Shown here: positions 1 to 10,596 of the stretch, piece after piece | Position numbering within the stretch: position 1 is the stretch's first letter | How the letters are laid out: each line of letters starts with the position of its first letter | The notes under the pieces: generated by a model | Database searches by the model: none | Told to the model about the DNA's origin: nothing | Seen by the model: only the letters and a program-made list of their open reading frames with translations | Translations under genes and position numbers: made by a program | Assembly: GCF_001048695.1 (NCBI RefSeq) | Contig: NZ_CVRB01000004.1 | Span: 310,001 to 374,000, forward strand | Source of the DNA: Neobacillus massiliamazoniensis | GTDB taxonomy: Bacteria; Bacillota; Bacilli; Bacillales; Cytobacillaceae | Direction: 5' to 3' | Length of the DNA: 64,000 nt

Positions 1-73
1 CCTTTTTTAAATATAGACGTTATCTTGAAAAAAAGGAAGAAATTTTTGGAAGGGTTCTTCATTCTTCCATAAG

Positions 74-103
74 AAAAACCCATCTGAATTTAGATGAGTT
101 TTA
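74..103 (-). terminator. Intrinsic terminator after resE
   Basis: Read on the minus strand, a hairpin with CATCT/AGATG arms is followed by a T-rich run. It lies about 45 bases past the resE stop and would end the resDE transcript. Positions 1-73 show nothing recognisable. Confidence 0.7.
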
Positions 104-144
104 AAATGTTTCCCGTGTATCAAGAACATTCGGCATAATCATTT

Positions 145-1941
145 TTATTTTTCTGTTTTTCGAGGGATCATAAAGGTAAATGTCGTTCCTTGGCCAATTT
201 TACTTTGAACAGAAAGATACCCTCGATGTGCTTCGATAATATTCTTCGCAATGGCAAGACCTAATCCTGTTCCGGCTCTACTTCTTGTGCGAGCTTTATC
301 TGCTTTATAAAAACGTTCAAAGACGAACGGTAAATCCTCTTCTGAAATTCCTGAACCAGAATCTGTTACTTCCACAATAATTCCTTTTTCTTCGCTTGCT
401 ACATTTAATTGAACAGTTCCACCAATTGGAGTATGTCGAATCGCATTATCAATTAAGTTAGTCAAAACCTGTTCAATTCGATCAGGATCAAAGGAAACAG
501 GTGTCATTTCGGCCTCAATTCCTAAATTTAACTGGATTCCATTGTCACGTGCAAGCCCTTGAAATTTACGGATAATTCGATTCATAAAGGATGAAAGCTC
601 AACTTTTTCAAGCGTCAAATGGATATGCCCTGATTCCATTCTTGCTAAATCAAGAAGTTCATTTACAAGCCGGCCCATTCTTAGAGACTCATCATATATA
701 ACCTTAGCCATTTCTTTTTTATCTTCCTGTGTTTCTGCAATATCATCAACAATTGCTTCACTATAACCTTGCAGCATGGATATAGGCGTTCTCAGTTCAT
801 GGGATACATTGGCAATAAAATCCTTCCTCATCTTCTCCAGTTGTCTATCCTCCGTCATATCCCTTAAGACTGCTACAGCACCACGAATAAAACGATTACT
901 GTATAGAGGACTTACTAATATCACCCAATGACGCCCCTGTAAGGAAATCTCACCCATTCGTTCTTTTTCCGTGTCGACTACCTGTTGAAATAAGTCCATA
1001 ACTTTTGATGGAATGGCCTCCGAAGTGGAACCTTGTTCACCTTGTTCATAGTACCAATACTGAAGAAACCGATCAGCTGGAGGATTGGTAATTAGGATCG
1101 TTCCATCACGATTAAAGGTGATGACACCATCAGCCATACTGCTAAGGATACTAGAAAGCAGTTCCTTTTCCTGATTTAGGGCATTCATGTTAAATTTCAA
1201 TTGTCTTCCCATTTGATTAAAGGCGGTAGCCAGTTCACCTATTTCATCATGAGTAAGCATTGGAACTTTTGTATCAAACTTTCCCCTTGCAACTTCAAAG
1301 GCTGCCTCTCTCATTTTTCTTAACGGTGCTGTGATTCTTGTTGATAAAAAGAAAGCAAAAATGGTTGTTAGAATGATGGCAACACCGGCTACAAGTAGAA
1401 TGAACATCGTTGTTGAATGGGTGGTTTCTTGTGTGACTTTTAATGATTGATAAATAAATACGGCACCGTTTACTCCCGAAGAAAAATGTATAGGGACACC
1501 ACTTATGGAATAGGTGCTGGTATCCTTTATTTTTCCGGTCTTGTGAGTAGGCAGGATCAATAATTTTTCCACGGTCTTATTTTTTGCTAAAACCTTTGAT
1601 AAATCAGGATCATTTTTAATATCAGAAATCGTTAATCCCTTTTCTTTATCTGTGTTTGGAGAGTAATAAACTTCATTATTATTTTTTATGATCACCACTT
1701 TGGTAACATCATCGACCATGTGCCATGATATTTCTAAACTAAGTGGAAACTGTTCATCAGAGTGATTTTCCATAACATACGCAATTTTTTTTGCTGAATT
1801 TGTTAAATCCTTTTTCGTTTCATCAATACTGTAGTTTTGGAAATATTCTAGAAGCATGACTGTTAATATGAACAGTACAAATGATACTAGCAATAAAATG
1901 GTAAACCATAGCTTACCAACTACACTTCTCAGGAAGGTCAT
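145..1941 (-). CDS. resE: Sensor histidine kinase ResE
   Basis: This is a membrane histidine kinase of 598 residues, the usual size for ResE, which pairs with ResD to control respiration and anaerobic genes. The order seen is an N-terminal membrane segment (about 10-32), an extracytoplasmic sensor region, a second membrane segment (about 178-200), a HAMP linker (about 200-250), a PAS domain (about 257-360), and a HisKA domain with the phospho-acceptor His381 in SHELRTP. The HATPase N-box has N495 and N499, and a G-box DSGSGIS follows. Its ATG overlaps the resD stop by 4 bases, so the two genes are translationally coupled. The res neighbourhood makes ResE rather than PhoR the right name. Confidence 0.95.
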   Translation of the reverse strand: MTFLRSVVGKLWFTILLLVSFVLFILTVMLLEYFQNYSIDETKKDLTNSAKKIAYVMENHSDEQFPLSLEISWHMVDDVTKVVIIKNNNEVYYSPNTDKEKGLTISDIKNDPDLSKVLAKNKTVEKLLILPTHKTGKIKDTSTYSISGVPIHFSSGVNGAVFIYQSLKVTQETTHSTTMFILLVAGVAIILTTIFAFFLSTRITAPLRKMREAAFEVARGKFDTKVPMLTHDEIGELATAFNQMGRQLKFNMNALNQEKELLSSILSSMADGVITFNRDGTILITNPPADRFLQYWYYEQGEQGSTSEAIPSKVMDLFQQVVDTEKERMGEISLQGRHWVILVSPLYSNRFIRGAVAVLRDMTEDRQLEKMRKDFIANVSHELRTPISMLQGYSEAIVDDIAETQEDKKEMAKVIYDESLRMGRLVNELLDLARMESGHIHLTLEKVELSSFMNRIIRKFQGLARDNGIQLNLGIEAEMTPVSFDPDRIEQVLTNLIDNAIRHTPIGGTVQLNVASEEKGIIVEVTDSGSGISEEDLPFVFERFYKADKARTRSRAGTGLGLAIAKNIIEAHRGYLSVQSKIGQGTTFTFMIPRKTEK

Positions 1942-2654
1942 TCATTTATAACCTCAAATTTGTAACCCACTCCCCATACTGTTACAATCATTCTTGCAGC
2001 TTCTTCCGATACCTTGTTTAATTTCTCACGGAGCCGCTTTACATGAGTGTCAACTGTACGCAGGTCTCCAAAGAACTCATAATGCCAAACTTCTTTTAAT
2101 AATTGCTCACGATCAAATACCTTATCTGGTGCTTTTGCAAGAAAATAAAGCAATTCATATTCTTTTGGCGTTAAGCTGACCTCTTTCCCATCAGCTGTTA
2201 CACGATGGGCATCATTATCAATGGTTAGATGCGGAAAAACAATAACATCTTTCGTTGTTGTTTCCGTTTGTAAGTAACTCGTTTGCGAGGATCTTCTTAG
2301 TAACGCTTTTACACGGAGGACAACTTCCCTTGGACTGAAAGGCTTGACAATATAATCGTCTGTTCCTACTTCAAAGCCTTGAACGCGATTCACTTCTTCC
2401 CCTTTAGCCGTTAACATAATGACAGGAGTCGCTTTTTTGTCACGCAATTCCCGACAAACTTCAATGCCATCCTTACCAGGCATCATAAGGTCTAGAAGAA
2501 TCACGTCATAATCATTGGCAAGTGCCTTTGATAAAGCTTCATTTCCATCTTCTGCCTCATCAATATAATAATCTTCCCGCTCCAAATACATTTTCAATAA
2601 GCGGCGAATTCTTTCTTCATCATCAACTACTAAAATTTTCACGTCTTTTTCCAT
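1938..2654 (-). CDS. resD: Response regulator ResD
   Basis: This is an OmpR/PhoB-family response regulator of 238 residues. The receiver domain shows the acidic pair D11-D12, phospho-acceptor D55 in [10 protein letters not shown] and the conserved Lys in the KPF motif. The C-terminal half is a winged-helix DNA-binding domain ending in the typical VWGVGYKF motif. The start is supported by a GGAGGG ribosome site. In B. subtilis ResD activates resA, cytochrome genes and anaerobic respiration genes. Here resDE follows resABC but is separated from it by a terminator, so it probably also has its own promoter in positions 2655-2780. Confidence 0.96.
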   Translation of the reverse strand: MEKDVKILVVDDEERIRRLLKMYLEREDYYIDEAEDGNEALSKALANDYDVILLDLMMPGKDGIEVCRELRDKKATPVIMLTAKGEEVNRVQGFEVGTDDYIVKPFSPREVVLRVKALLRRSSQTSYLQTETTTKDVIVFPHLTIDNDAHRVTADGKEVSLTPKEYELLYFLAKAPDKVFDREQLLKEVWHYEFFGDLRTVDTHVKRLREKLNKVSEEAARMIVTVWGVGYKFEVINE

Positions 2655-2785
2655 TTAATAATCCCTCCATGTGGTTATTGTACAAAATGGTATCGCTTTT
2701 TGCTATATTTTCAGAGAATTAGCCCTGCAAAATGTGTCGAAAATTTGACAAAAAACGATATCCCCCAGATATTAACTTGATCTTT

Positions 2786-2818
2786 TAAAAAGCCTTCACT
2801 CCTTAAATAGTGAAGGCA
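2786..2818 (-). terminator. Terminator between resC and resD
   Basis: On the minus strand GCCTTCACT pairs with AGTGAAGGC, followed by TTTTT. It lies just after the resC stop and separates resABC from resDE. As in B. subtilis it may be partly read through. Confidence 0.8.
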
Positions 2819-2825
2819 AGATTGA

Positions 2826-4013
2826 TTAAGAACCAGCATATGAATGAAGACCTGCGATTACTAGGTTTACGGCAACTAGGTTAAACATGATAATGACAAA
2901 ACCGATGACGGCAAGCCATGCTGATTTTTCACCATGCCATCCTTTTGACATTCTAAGATGTAAAAAGGCTGCATAGAATAAAAATGTAATTAATGCCCAG
3001 TCCTCCTTGGGATCCCAGCTCCAAAATTTTGTCCAAGCCAACTGGGCCCAAATCATCGCAAAAATCAAAGCACCCAATGTAAAAACAGGGAAACCAATTA
3101 ACACCGAGCGATAGCTTATTTCGTCAACAAAATCAAGTTTAATATTTTTAACAAAAGGTTGGAGTGCTGCAGCAATCCGCTTTCTGATGATCAATCTTAT
3201 GATCCCGTATAATAAGATTCCACCCACTAATGACCATATGACCGTATTCAATTTCTTAGCGTTTATAACTGTAGGTACTGAGACAAGTGGTTTAAAGGCA
3301 CCTTTTGTTGTTAACTCTCCAGCATGCGGGCCAACAAGAGCCGGCATCGTATATTCAACAACTGCTTCATTATTATTTTTGTCGATCCATTTAAATTTCT
3401 CATGATAGCCAGCTGCTGAAAATCCGACAGAAACGGCAACAAATCCAAGAACCGTGACCATGGAAAACATCACCATTTCAAGCCAAAAGGTACGCTTATT
3501 TGTTTTGGTTTGGTCAATTACCTTCACAAGATAAATGAGTCCCGCTGCAAAGCTTACAGACAAGATCCCTTCCCCAATTGCTGCAGTCGTAACATGGATA
3601 CTTAACCAATAGCTTTGTAATGCCGGAATTAATGGAGTTATATCTGACGGAAACATACTTGCATATGCAATGACTAATATTGCCACAGGCATAGTGAATA
3701 ATCCTAGCAAAGTTGTCTTATAAATAAAATATATCACAATAAATGCACCCACAAGAGCCATGGAGAAAAAAGTGGTATATTCAAACATATTACTAACTGG
3801 TGTGTGTCCTGCTGCAATCCATCTTGTAAAAAAATAACCTAGCTGTGAAATAAAACCTACAACCGTTAAAAAAACTGCTATTTTCCCCCATTTGTTTGCG
3901 CCTTTCTGTTCCTTGGATTCCTTTTTCGATTTAATGGATCCGCCGTAAAAGAGGATAGATGCTAGATAGAGAATAAAAGCGATAAACAGTAAATTACTAC
4001 TAATTGATACCAA
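2826..4013 (-). CDS. resC: Cytochrome c biogenesis protein ResC (CcsA/CcsB type)
   Basis: This polytopic membrane protein of 395 residues belongs to the CcsA heme-handling family, which works with ResB in system II cytochrome c maturation by delivering heme to apocytochromes outside the membrane. The tryptophan-rich motif, with [13 protein letters not shown], is present near residue 330, and about eight hydrophobic segments are visible. The start is a TTG placed directly after the resB TAG stop, with GGAGG upstream; this zero-gap junction implies coupled translation. I see no truncation. Confidence 0.93.
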   Translation of the reverse strand: MVSISSNLLFIAFILYLASILFYGGSIKSKKESKEQKGANKWGKIAVFLTVVGFISQLGYFFTRWIAAGHTPVSNMFEYTTFFSMALVGAFIVIYFIYKTTLLGLFTMPVAILVIAYASMFPSDITPLIPALQSYWLSIHVTTAAIGEGILSVSFAAGLIYLVKVIDQTKTNKRTFWLEMVMFSMVTVLGFVAVSVGFSAAGYHEKFKWIDKNNNEAVVEYTMPALVGPHAGELTTKGAFKPLVSVPTVINAKKLNTVIWSLVGGILLYGIIRLIIRKRIAAALQPFVKNIKLDFVDEISYRSVLIGFPVFTLGALIFAMIWAQLAWTKFWSWDPKEDWALITFLFYAAFLHLRMSKGWHGEKSAWLAVIGFVIIMFNLVAVNLVIAGLHSYAGS

Positions 4014-5657
4014 CTAAATTTCCTCCTTCTCCGTGTTTTCTCTTTGGAGCTTATCAACAGGCATGTGAATGTTTGTACCTGAAAAAACAGCTTCCATTTC
4101 ACGTTTCAGACCATACCAATTTTTGTTCGTATGGGCAGCTACCCAAATCTCCCCTTGTTTATGTTGAATCCAAATTCGACGATGATTCCAATATGCACCT
4201 TGTACGACACCAATCATAAAAACAATTCCACCTAATATTATTAACCACAGCGTAGAATCCTTACGAAGTGTTAATCCGGAGACATTTTTTGTTTCAATTC
4301 CTTTAAATGCCATTTTATATTCATTATTTCCAAAAGGTTCAATCGTCTGCTTGATGGCTACAAAACTAGTATCTCCTTTAGGCTTATCCGGGGCTATCAT
4401 CCGAAAGACAAAAGCTGGATTGTTCGGAATACGTGATTTTGTCGATGGTTCCCCGCTTTTGGAAAACTCAAAATCTGGAAAATAGCTCAAGAGTTCTACA
4501 GAATATCCATTTCCTAAATCATATTTTGACTTCGGATCAAAGAGATTGATTGTGAGATCTCCGTAGGATTGCCCTGTATTTTTGTTCGTTAAGGAAAATG
4601 ACATCGCATTTAGTTCGTTTGGCTTGTAATCTACCTGATATACAGAATAACCATTAAAGGTTAGAGGATCGTTTACACGGATTTTATAGTCTTTCACCTT
4701 CGTTAATTTTGGTGTTTCCCCTGGAATTCTATGTTCATCCTGCTTATAAAGGACCACATTAGATTGGTAGTTTTTGACGACATTCCCAACCCGGTTAATG
4801 GCATGCTCAAAGTTTTTATCTTTATTTTTATCATAGTTTTGCAGAATAAATTCATTATTTTTCAGATAATATTGGCCATTAGTTTCCGGTATCTCTACGG
4901 TTTCCCCTTCACGAACCCACATGACTTTATTAATGTACATTCCCGGGATAAAACGAAGCATGCATCCGATTAGAAAGATGATTAAGCCAATGTGGTTTAC
5001 ATACGGACCCCAGCGTGAGAAACGCCCCTTTTCTGCTAATAAATCCCCATTTTCTTCACGAACATGGTAGCGCTTTCTCTCTAAATGCTGTTTAATCACT
5101 TTAAGTTCATCATTATGAACATTCTGATTTACTCCAAATAAACGCTGCCGTTGTAAAAATCCTTCATGCCTTGTTACTCGCTGTGCTTTTAATGCTTTAT
5201 ACAATGGGACAACCCGGTCAAGGCTGCAGATCACAAGTGAAATCCCAATCATGGCAATCAATAATAAATACCACCAGGAGTTATATAAATCACTTAAGCC
5301 TAGTTGATAATATATCTTGCCTAACCAGCCATATTGTTGCTGATAAAACTGATCTGCTGGCATAGAAGGTGGAATAGAAATAGAGTTTTCTTGAGGAAAT
5401 ATGGTCCCGATTGCTGAAGCGATGAGGGTTAGAACAATAAGCCAAACCCCGACCTTAACAGATGAAAAGAAATTCCAAATTTTATCAACAATCGTTTTTT
5501 GATAGGTTTGAGAGCGGCGCGCACTGCCTTCATAGCGCATATCGAGAAGCTCTTTGTCATTCTCCTTTTCATCAAGCACTTTTCCACAGGCTTCGCACAA
5601 AATAGTGCCATGTGGATTCACATGCCCACATTCACATTTAACATCATTCATTGCCAA
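4014..5657 (-). CDS. resB: Cytochrome c biogenesis protein ResB
   Basis: This is a 547-residue ResB-family membrane protein, the partner of ResC in the heme lyase complex. Three transmembrane helices sit in the N-terminal half (about 70-90, 130-150, 220-240). A large extracytoplasmic region follows, and a last helix is near residue 480. The N-terminus carries a small zinc-ribbon-like motif with C8, C10, C21 and C24, as in other bacillar ResB proteins. It is the second gene of resABC, starting 15 bases after resA. Confidence 0.93.
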   Translation of the reverse strand: MAMNDVKCECGHVNPHGTILCEACGKVLDEKENDKELLDMRYEGSARRSQTYQKTIVDKIWNFFSSVKVGVWLIVLTLIASAIGTIFPQENSISIPPSMPADQFYQQQYGWLGKIYYQLGLSDLYNSWWYLLLIAMIGISLVICSLDRVVPLYKALKAQRVTRHEGFLQRQRLFGVNQNVHNDELKVIKQHLERKRYHVREENGDLLAEKGRFSRWGPYVNHIGLIIFLIGCMLRFIPGMYINKVMWVREGETVEIPETNGQYYLKNNEFILQNYDKNKDKNFEHAINRVGNVVKNYQSNVVLYKQDEHRIPGETPKLTKVKDYKIRVNDPLTFNGYSVYQVDYKPNELNAMSFSLTNKNTGQSYGDLTINLFDPKSKYDLGNGYSVELLSYFPDFEFSKSGEPSTKSRIPNNPAFVFRMIAPDKPKGDTSFVAIKQTIEPFGNNEYKMAFKGIETKNVSGLTLRKDSTLWLIILGGIVFMIGVVQGAYWNHRRIWIQHKQGEIWVAAHTNKNWYGLKREMEAVFSGTNIHMPVDKLQRENTEKEEI

Positions 5658-5672
5658 AACTCCCTAATAACC

Positions 5673-6197
5673 TTAAGGTTTAATTTTCTCCATAAATTCC
5701 CTTATTGTATTTTCATCCATCTGGCCAGTATGATATTGAACCACTTTTCCATTTTTATCAATTAAAAACGTAGCAGGCAGCGGGTCAATCCCATATGCAT
5801 ACATGACTTGTTTATCTTTATCAATCATAATGGGAAAATCAAGCTTGTATCTTTCAGCAAATTGGTTTACAGCGATATTCGATTCATTGATATCCACTGC
5901 AAGTACCTGTACCCCTTTATCTTTAAATTGGTGATATTGGTTATTTATGTATGGCATTTCCTTCTGACAGGGCTGGCACCATGTCCCCCAAAAGTTAAGA
6001 AATACTCCTTGACCTTTGTAATCCGAAAGATGATGTTTATGACCTTGCATATCGGTCAAAATAAAATCAGGAGCCGTTGAACCAACGGCAACCTTTTGGG
6101 TATGATCCTTTGTAAAATTAGCATATAGCGTATAAGCAACGGCTGCGCCTAGAACAAGCAAAATCATTGTTCTCATTACTCCTCGCCGTTTTTTCAT
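5673..6197 (-). CDS. resA: Thiol-disulfide oxidoreductase ResA
   Basis: This is a membrane-anchored thioredoxin-like protein of 174 residues. An N-terminal signal anchor (about 8-26) is followed by a TlpA/ResA fold with the redox motif C74-Q-P-C77 preceded by FWGTW. ResA reduces the CXXCH cysteines of apocytochrome c before heme attachment. The start is supported by GGGAGGG eight bases upstream. It is the first gene of resABC. The motif CQPC differs slightly from the CEPC of B. subtilis ResA; the Glu that tunes the active site is replaced by Gln. Confidence 0.95.
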   Translation of the reverse strand: MKKRRGVMRTMILLVLGAAVAYTLYANFTKDHTQKVAVGSTAPDFILTDMQGHKHHLSDYKGQGVFLNFWGTWCQPCQKEMPYINNQYHQFKDKGVQVLAVDINESNIAVNQFAERYKLDFPIMIDKDKQVMYAYGIDPLPATFLIDKNGKVVQYHTGQMDENTIREFMEKIKP

Positions 6198-6293
6198 ATG
6201 GAACCCTCCCGAAATCTTCCATCACAATTGTTTAAATTATAGCACTTCCAACCATTGCCATAGTGTTTATACACAAAATAAATTGTGACAGTT

Positions 6294-7031
6294 TTATGAA
6301 TTTTTTGAGGAAGATTCTAATGCCAGCACCCTCATCTGTTTTACTTCATGAGGTGTTAGCTCTCTTGCCTCCCCAGCTTTTAATCCACCCAGTGTTAACA
6401 TGCCATATCGCTCACGCTTTAATTTCACCACTTCATGTCCAATCGCCTCAAACATTCTTCTAACCTGACGATTGCGGCCCTCGTGAATAGTCAACTCAAC
6501 AATGGTCGTTTGTTTTTTCTTATCGAATGAGAGCATTTTCACTTTTGCTGGTGCTGTTTTCCCATCTTCTAAGCGAATCCCCTTTTCTAGCTTCTTTAGA
6601 TTCTCTTTTGTTGGAATGCCCTTAATTTTTGCAACGTACACTTTTTCAATTTCACGGCTTGGATGCATTAATAGGTTGGCAAATTCTCCATCGTTTGTTA
6701 AGAGGATGAGTCCGGACGTGTCATAATCAAGCCGTCCAACAGGGTATACTCTTTCTTTATATGCCTGAAAAAAATCAGTCACTACTTTTCTCCCTTTATC
6801 ATCATTAACACTTGAAATAACTCCCCGTGGTTTATATAAAAGGAAATACACAGGTTCTTCTCTTTCGATTTGAATTTCATTTACTTCAATCTTATCGGAA
6901 GAAGACACCTTTACTCCAAGCTCCTTCACTACTTTTCCGTTTACCTTTACTTTACCTGCTTGAATTAATTCTTCAGATTTTCTTCTTGAAGCAACGCCCG
7001 CTTGGGCCATTATTTTTTGTAATCTCTCCAT
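6294..7031 (-). CDS. rluB: 23S rRNA pseudouridine synthase RluB
   Basis: This 245-residue enzyme has an N-terminal S4 RNA-binding domain (residues 1-60) and a RluB/RsuA pseudouridine synthase domain with the catalytic Asp102 in GRLDYDTSGL. RluB modifies a uridine in helix 89 of 23S rRNA. The chosen start (MERLQK) has GAGGTGG eight bases upstream and matches the family; an in-frame ATG 45 bases further upstream has no such site. It lies between the sporulation genes spmAB and the res operon, as in B. subtilis (ypuL). Confidence 0.94.
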   Translation of the reverse strand: MERLQKIMAQAGVASRRKSEELIQAGKVKVNGKVVKELGVKVSSSDKIEVNEIQIEREEPVYFLLYKPRGVISSVNDDKGRKVVTDFFQAYKERVYPVGRLDYDTSGLILLTNDGEFANLLMHPSREIEKVYVAKIKGIPTKENLKKLEKGIRLEDGKTAPAKVKMLSFDKKKQTTIVELTIHEGRNRQVRRMFEAIGHEVVKLKRERYGMLTLGGLKAGEARELTPHEVKQMRVLALESSSKNS

Positions 7032-7151
7032 AAAATTCTCCACCTCATGATTCCTTTTATAAGGAAACGAATACATTATTCTATCCTAATGAATTATGAC
7101 ACAAAACCTTCACTTTTCAAAGTCATGGATTCACATGTTAACAGAAAAAAA

Positions 7152-7276
7152 TAAGAGGTTGACCTAAAATAATGTGTTAACCCCCTCGGCCTACAATTTA
7201 TAGCTAAACATTGCTTAAAAACCGACTATAAATTGTATGATATGCGAGAGGTCAGACCCTTTAGGACATCCTCTTA
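7152..7276. repeat. Long imperfect hairpin element A
   Basis: Two arms of about 45 bases pair imperfectly, with outer ends TAAGAGG and CCTCTTA and inner arms CTACAATTTATAG and CTATAAATTGTA. The right arm holds GAGGTCAGACCC. On the minus strand it is followed by a T-rich run, so it may terminate spmB transcription. A relative lies at 13715-13836. Confidence 0.7.
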
Positions 7277-7289
7277 TCTTTATGCTATT

Positions 7290-7826
7290 CTATTTGGCAC
7301 CGAAAAAAAAGGCGACTACCACTATGGCTGCGATAATTCCAACTACGTCTGCAAGGAGACCAACCTTAAGGGCATCTCCCATTTTCTTAATTCCAACCGC
7401 ACCGAAATAAACGGTTAATACATAAAAGGTCGTATCAGTACTCCCTTGTAATACTGAAGCAAGTCTGCCAATAAATGAATCAGGACCGTACACTGAGATT
7501 AAATCACTTGTCATACCCAGTGCTGCGGTTCCTGAGATAGGTCTAATAATAATTAACGGGATAATTTCTGCCGGAATTCCGATTGATTTCAATGCCGGTC
7601 GGATCCAGTTCACCATGGCTTCTAATGCACCAGAAGCCCGAAACACAGAGATAGCCACAAGCATTCCAACTAAAAAGGGAATAATAGAAACAGCGATTTT
7701 AATCCCTTCTTTTCCACCTTCTACAAAGCTTTCATAAGTTTGAACTTGTTTAAATGTCCCATATAGCAGGATAAAACCTATTAATACTGGAATAAATAAA
7801 AGTGATATTGCTGAGAGGATCTCCAT
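7290..7826 (-). CDS. spmB: Spore maturation protein SpmB
   Basis: This 178-residue integral membrane protein has the nucleoside-recognition (Gate) domain fold and several hydrophobic helices. Together with SpmA it is needed for full dehydration of the spore core in B. subtilis, acting during cortex formation. It is the third gene of dacB-spmA-spmB, starting 6 bases after spmA. The length matches the family. Confidence 0.93.
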   Translation of the reverse strand: MEILSAISLLFIPVLIGFILLYGTFKQVQTYESFVEGGKEGIKIAVSIIPFLVGMLVAISVFRASGALEAMVNWIRPALKSIGIPAEIIPLIIIRPISGTAALGMTSDLISVYGPDSFIGRLASVLQGSTDTTFYVLTVYFGAVGIKKMGDALKVGLLADVVGIIAAIVVVAFFFGAK

Positions 7827-7832
7827 ATTTAT

Positions 7833-8420
7833 TCATCCTTTTCTGCTTCTTCGATAATAAAAATAGCGATCAATCATGACAGCACCAATTGCGGAAATAA
7901 GGGTGGCGATTAATGTCGGAACAACAATATCGGTTGGGGAAACAGATTTATAATTCATTCGAATAGCAATTACCGTTGTCGGGATAATCGTAATGCTTGC
8001 CGTGTTAATTGCTAAAAAAGTAACCATTGATCGGCTGGCCGAATTCTTTCCTCCATTTAATTTTTTTAACTCTTCCATTGCTTTAATTCCAAGGGGGGTC
8101 GCTGCATTACCTAATCCAAACATATTTGCAATCATATTTGACAGCATATACCCCATAGCAGGATGGCTAGCAGGTACTTCAGGAAATAACCGTTTTACCA
8201 ATGGACGAAATAATTTTGACAACCGATCAAGAAGCCCCGATTCTTGCGCAATCCGCATCATCCCCAACCAAAAAACAAGGATACTAATAAGGCCTATACA
8301 TAACGTTACAGCTTCCTTCGCCCCCACAAAGATAGCTTTGTTTACATCCTCCATTGTCCCGTTAAACATCCCAAATACAATTCCGACTACAAACAAGAAC
8401 ACCCAGATATAATTAACCAT
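7833..8420 (-). CDS. spmA: Spore maturation protein SpmA
   Basis: This 195-residue membrane protein is the SpmA partner of SpmB and carries the same Gate-type fold, with the motif GLGNAATPLGIKAM near residue 100. It overlaps the end of dacB by 8 bases, which indicates coupled translation of a mother-cell sporulation operon. The exact transported or recognised compound is not known for this family. Confidence 0.93.
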   Translation of the reverse strand: MVNYIWVFLFVVGIVFGMFNGTMEDVNKAIFVGAKEAVTLCIGLISILVFWLGMMRIAQESGLLDRLSKLFRPLVKRLFPEVPASHPAMGYMLSNMIANMFGLGNAATPLGIKAMEELKKLNGGKNSASRSMVTFLAINTASITIIPTTVIAIRMNYKSVSPTDIVVPTLIATLISAIGAVMIDRYFYYRRSRKG

Positions 8421-9558
8421 TTGATCTCACACCTAAAACCGTTAAAAATATTTCCTTTATAAAATCAAATAAACCCTTCTTCTTCTCCGGAATTCTATAG
8501 TAATAAATAGGCTCTTCCTCTACGACTTTTCCATCTAAGTACACGGAGGCTTTTCCTACGATTCTCTCCGTCTTATTTGAATCATCTCCCTGGGGGTCAG
8601 GCCGATCCAGTTTATATTTAACTGAAAATAAGTTCATTTCCTCACTTGTGGCTGGGTATACGATTGAATTTTTTAAAAACAAATGGTTCTTGTAATATTT
8701 ATTATTCACGATATCAACTTCCCCCTTTGGCACCACCTCAGCCATATCAAACCCCTTAAATCCACTTTCATACATGGCTATATGATCATTCCAATCATCT
8801 GAATCATTCAACGTAACAGCAATTAGTGACATATCACCTTTTTGGGCGGTGGTAACAAGCGTTCTTTTTGCCAATTTCGTGAACCCCGTTTTCCCACCAG
8901 TGCAATATTTATATTTGGAAAGTAACCGATTTTTGTTTTTCCAGACACGATCCCAATTTTCTGTTGGATTTGGTGCTTTATAAACTTTCGTCCCTGAAAT
9001 TTCTTGAAAGGTTTTATTTTGCATGGCATAACGCATTAAAAGGGCCATATCATATGCAGTTGAATAATGATTATTACTGTCATCCAAGCCGTGAGGGTTC
9101 GTAAAATGAGAATTAAGCATTCCAATTTCTCTTGCCTTTTGATTCATTAAATAAGCAAAACCATCCACACTTCCTCCAATATATTCGGCTATCGCTACCG
9201 CTGCATCATTACCCGACCTTAACATAAGTCCATAAACTAATTCTTTGAGTTTGATTTTTTCACCAGGTTTTAGGTAAACCGATGAACCTTCTGCTCGTGT
9301 TGCTCGTTCACTTACTGTCACATATTGATTCATTTTTCCCGATTCAACGGCAAGAATCGCAGTCATGATTTTCGTTATGCTCGCAATTCTTCTTTTTGTA
9401 TAAGCATCTTTCTCATAAAGGACACGGCCTGTCTTCTGCTCTATTAGCACAGCACTTTGTGCACTAACTGAAACGGAAGCACCCGCCTTTTGAGGAATGG
9501 CTGCAACGGTTAGTGTAACTAGGCAAATAAATATGACTAGCTTCCAAATCATTCTCAT
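8413..9558 (-). CDS. dacB: D-alanyl-D-alanine carboxypeptidase DacB (PBP5*)
   Basis: This 381-residue S11-family penicillin-binding protein carries a signal peptide (about 1-27). Its motifs are S60-I-T-K63, S115-G-N117 and KTG in GGKTGFT. The sporulation-specific DacB trims peptide side chains of cortex peptidoglycan and so limits cross-linking. The start at MRMIWK is chosen because GAGG lies ten bases upstream; the longer frame adds seven residues before the signal peptide. The operon with spmAB supports DacB rather than DacA. Confidence 0.92.
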   Translation of the reverse strand: MRMIWKLVIFICLVTLTVAAIPQKAGASVSVSAQSAVLIEQKTGRVLYEKDAYTKRRIASITKIMTAILAVESGKMNQYVTVSERATRAEGSSVYLKPGEKIKLKELVYGLMLRSGNDAAVAIAEYIGGSVDGFAYLMNQKAREIGMLNSHFTNPHGLDDSNNHYSTAYDMALLMRYAMQNKTFQEISGTKVYKAPNPTENWDRVWKNKNRLLSKYKYCTGGKTGFTKLAKRTLVTTAQKGDMSLIAVTLNDSDDWNDHIAMYESGFKGFDMAEVVPKGEVDIVNNKYYKNHLFLKNSIVYPATSEEMNLFSVKYKLDRPDPQGDDSNKTERIVGKASVYLDGKVVEEEPIYYYRIPEKKKGLFDFIKEIFLTVLGVRSNG

Positions 9559-9634
9559 TTGATCTATACCTCGTCCCATACTTTAATAATAAAATTTTAT
9601 GCAGGACAAGGATTGTTATGACTCAAAGAGATAT

Positions 9635-9667
9635 AAAAAGGCAATCAACAATTTGTCGATTGCCTTT
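9635..9667 (-). terminator. Terminator after sodF
   Basis: On the minus strand AAAGGCAATC pairs with GATTGCCTTT and is followed by a short T-rich tract. It lies immediately after the sodF stop and separates it from dacB. Confidence 0.75.
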
Positions 9668-9670
9668 CAA

Positions 9671-10561
9671 CTAAACAGCGGGCCACCTTATTTCTGCTGC
9701 TTTCTCATAACGAATTTCCACATCACGCCAATTCACGATATTCCACCAATTATCCACGTAATCAGCGCGCTTATTCTTGTACTGAAGATAGTAGGCATGC
9801 TCCCAAACATCCAGAACCATAAGCGGAATGGTATCCCATTGCGTTAACAGCATATGCCTTTCTGATTGTAATATTTCTAAATGTTTCGCTTTTGGCGACC
9901 AAACCAACAAAGCCCAGCCAACTCCTTCTACTTGTTTTGCAGCCTCAGAGAAGTGTCTTTTGAATGCTTCAAAGCTTCCAAAATAGCTATCTATTTCATT
10001 TTTTAGAAGCCCTTGAGGTTTGCCTCCACCGTGGGGACTCATGTTTTTCCAAAATATCATGTGAAGATAATGCCCTGATCCATGGAAAGCTAGCTCTCGA
10101 GACCAATGCTTAACAAGGGAAAAATCATTTTTCTCCCTAGCCATTTTCAGATTTTGCTCCGCCTTATTTAACCCATCGACATAGGTTTGGTGGTGCTTTT
10201 GGTGGTGTAGCCTCATGATTTCTTCTGAAATATAGGGTTCTAAAGCATTATAGGGATAGGGAAGCTTAGGAAGGGTGTGTCCACCAGGGGAAACCACTCT
10301 CTCCACTACCCAAATTTCCCCAACCTCTTGTTTTCTATTAAAATAGTATTCCATTTGTTCATGAATATTTTCTGCTTTCGCTTGAAGACTGAGAAGCTCT
10401 TCATTAGATAATTCTCGATTCGTTCCTTCAATTAATTCGGTAAAATCGTCCAACTTTTCCCAAAGCTCTGAGTCTTCTCCAACCTTTTCTGATTGTAAAA
10501 ATTGTTTCATTTGTTCATTCCATTTAAACAAATCATTTACATATTGACTAAAGCGGTCCAT
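9671..10561 (-). CDS. sodF: Iron/manganese superoxide dismutase with N-terminal extension (SodF type)
   Basis: This 296-residue protein has about 90 extra helical residues before the Fe/Mn superoxide dismutase fold, as B. subtilis SodF does. Metal ligands are visible as the His in the HHQKHHQTYV region, the His in HGSGHYLHMIFW, and the Asp and His of DVWEHAYYLQY. The start (MDRFSQ) is favoured by GAGGG seven bases upstream. No secretion signal is seen, so it should be cytoplasmic. The gene sits alone between the dacB operon and a MITE-like repeat. Confidence 0.85.
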   Translation of the reverse strand: MDRFSQYVNDLFKWNEQMKQFLQSEKVGEDSELWEKLDDFTELIEGTNRELSNEELLSLQAKAENIHEQMEYYFNRKQEVGEIWVVERVVSPGGHTLPKLPYPYNALEPYISEEIMRLHHQKHHQTYVDGLNKAEQNLKMAREKNDFSLVKHWSRELAFHGSGHYLHMIFWKNMSPHGGGKPQGLLKNEIDSYFGSFEAFKRHFSEAAKQVEGVGWALLVWSPKAKHLEILQSERHMLLTQWDTIPLMVLDVWEHAYYLQYKNKRADYVDNWWNIVNWRDVEIRYEKAAEIRWPAV

Positions 10562-10596
10562 TATATCCCTCATTCCCGGACTGTTTTTATGAGATA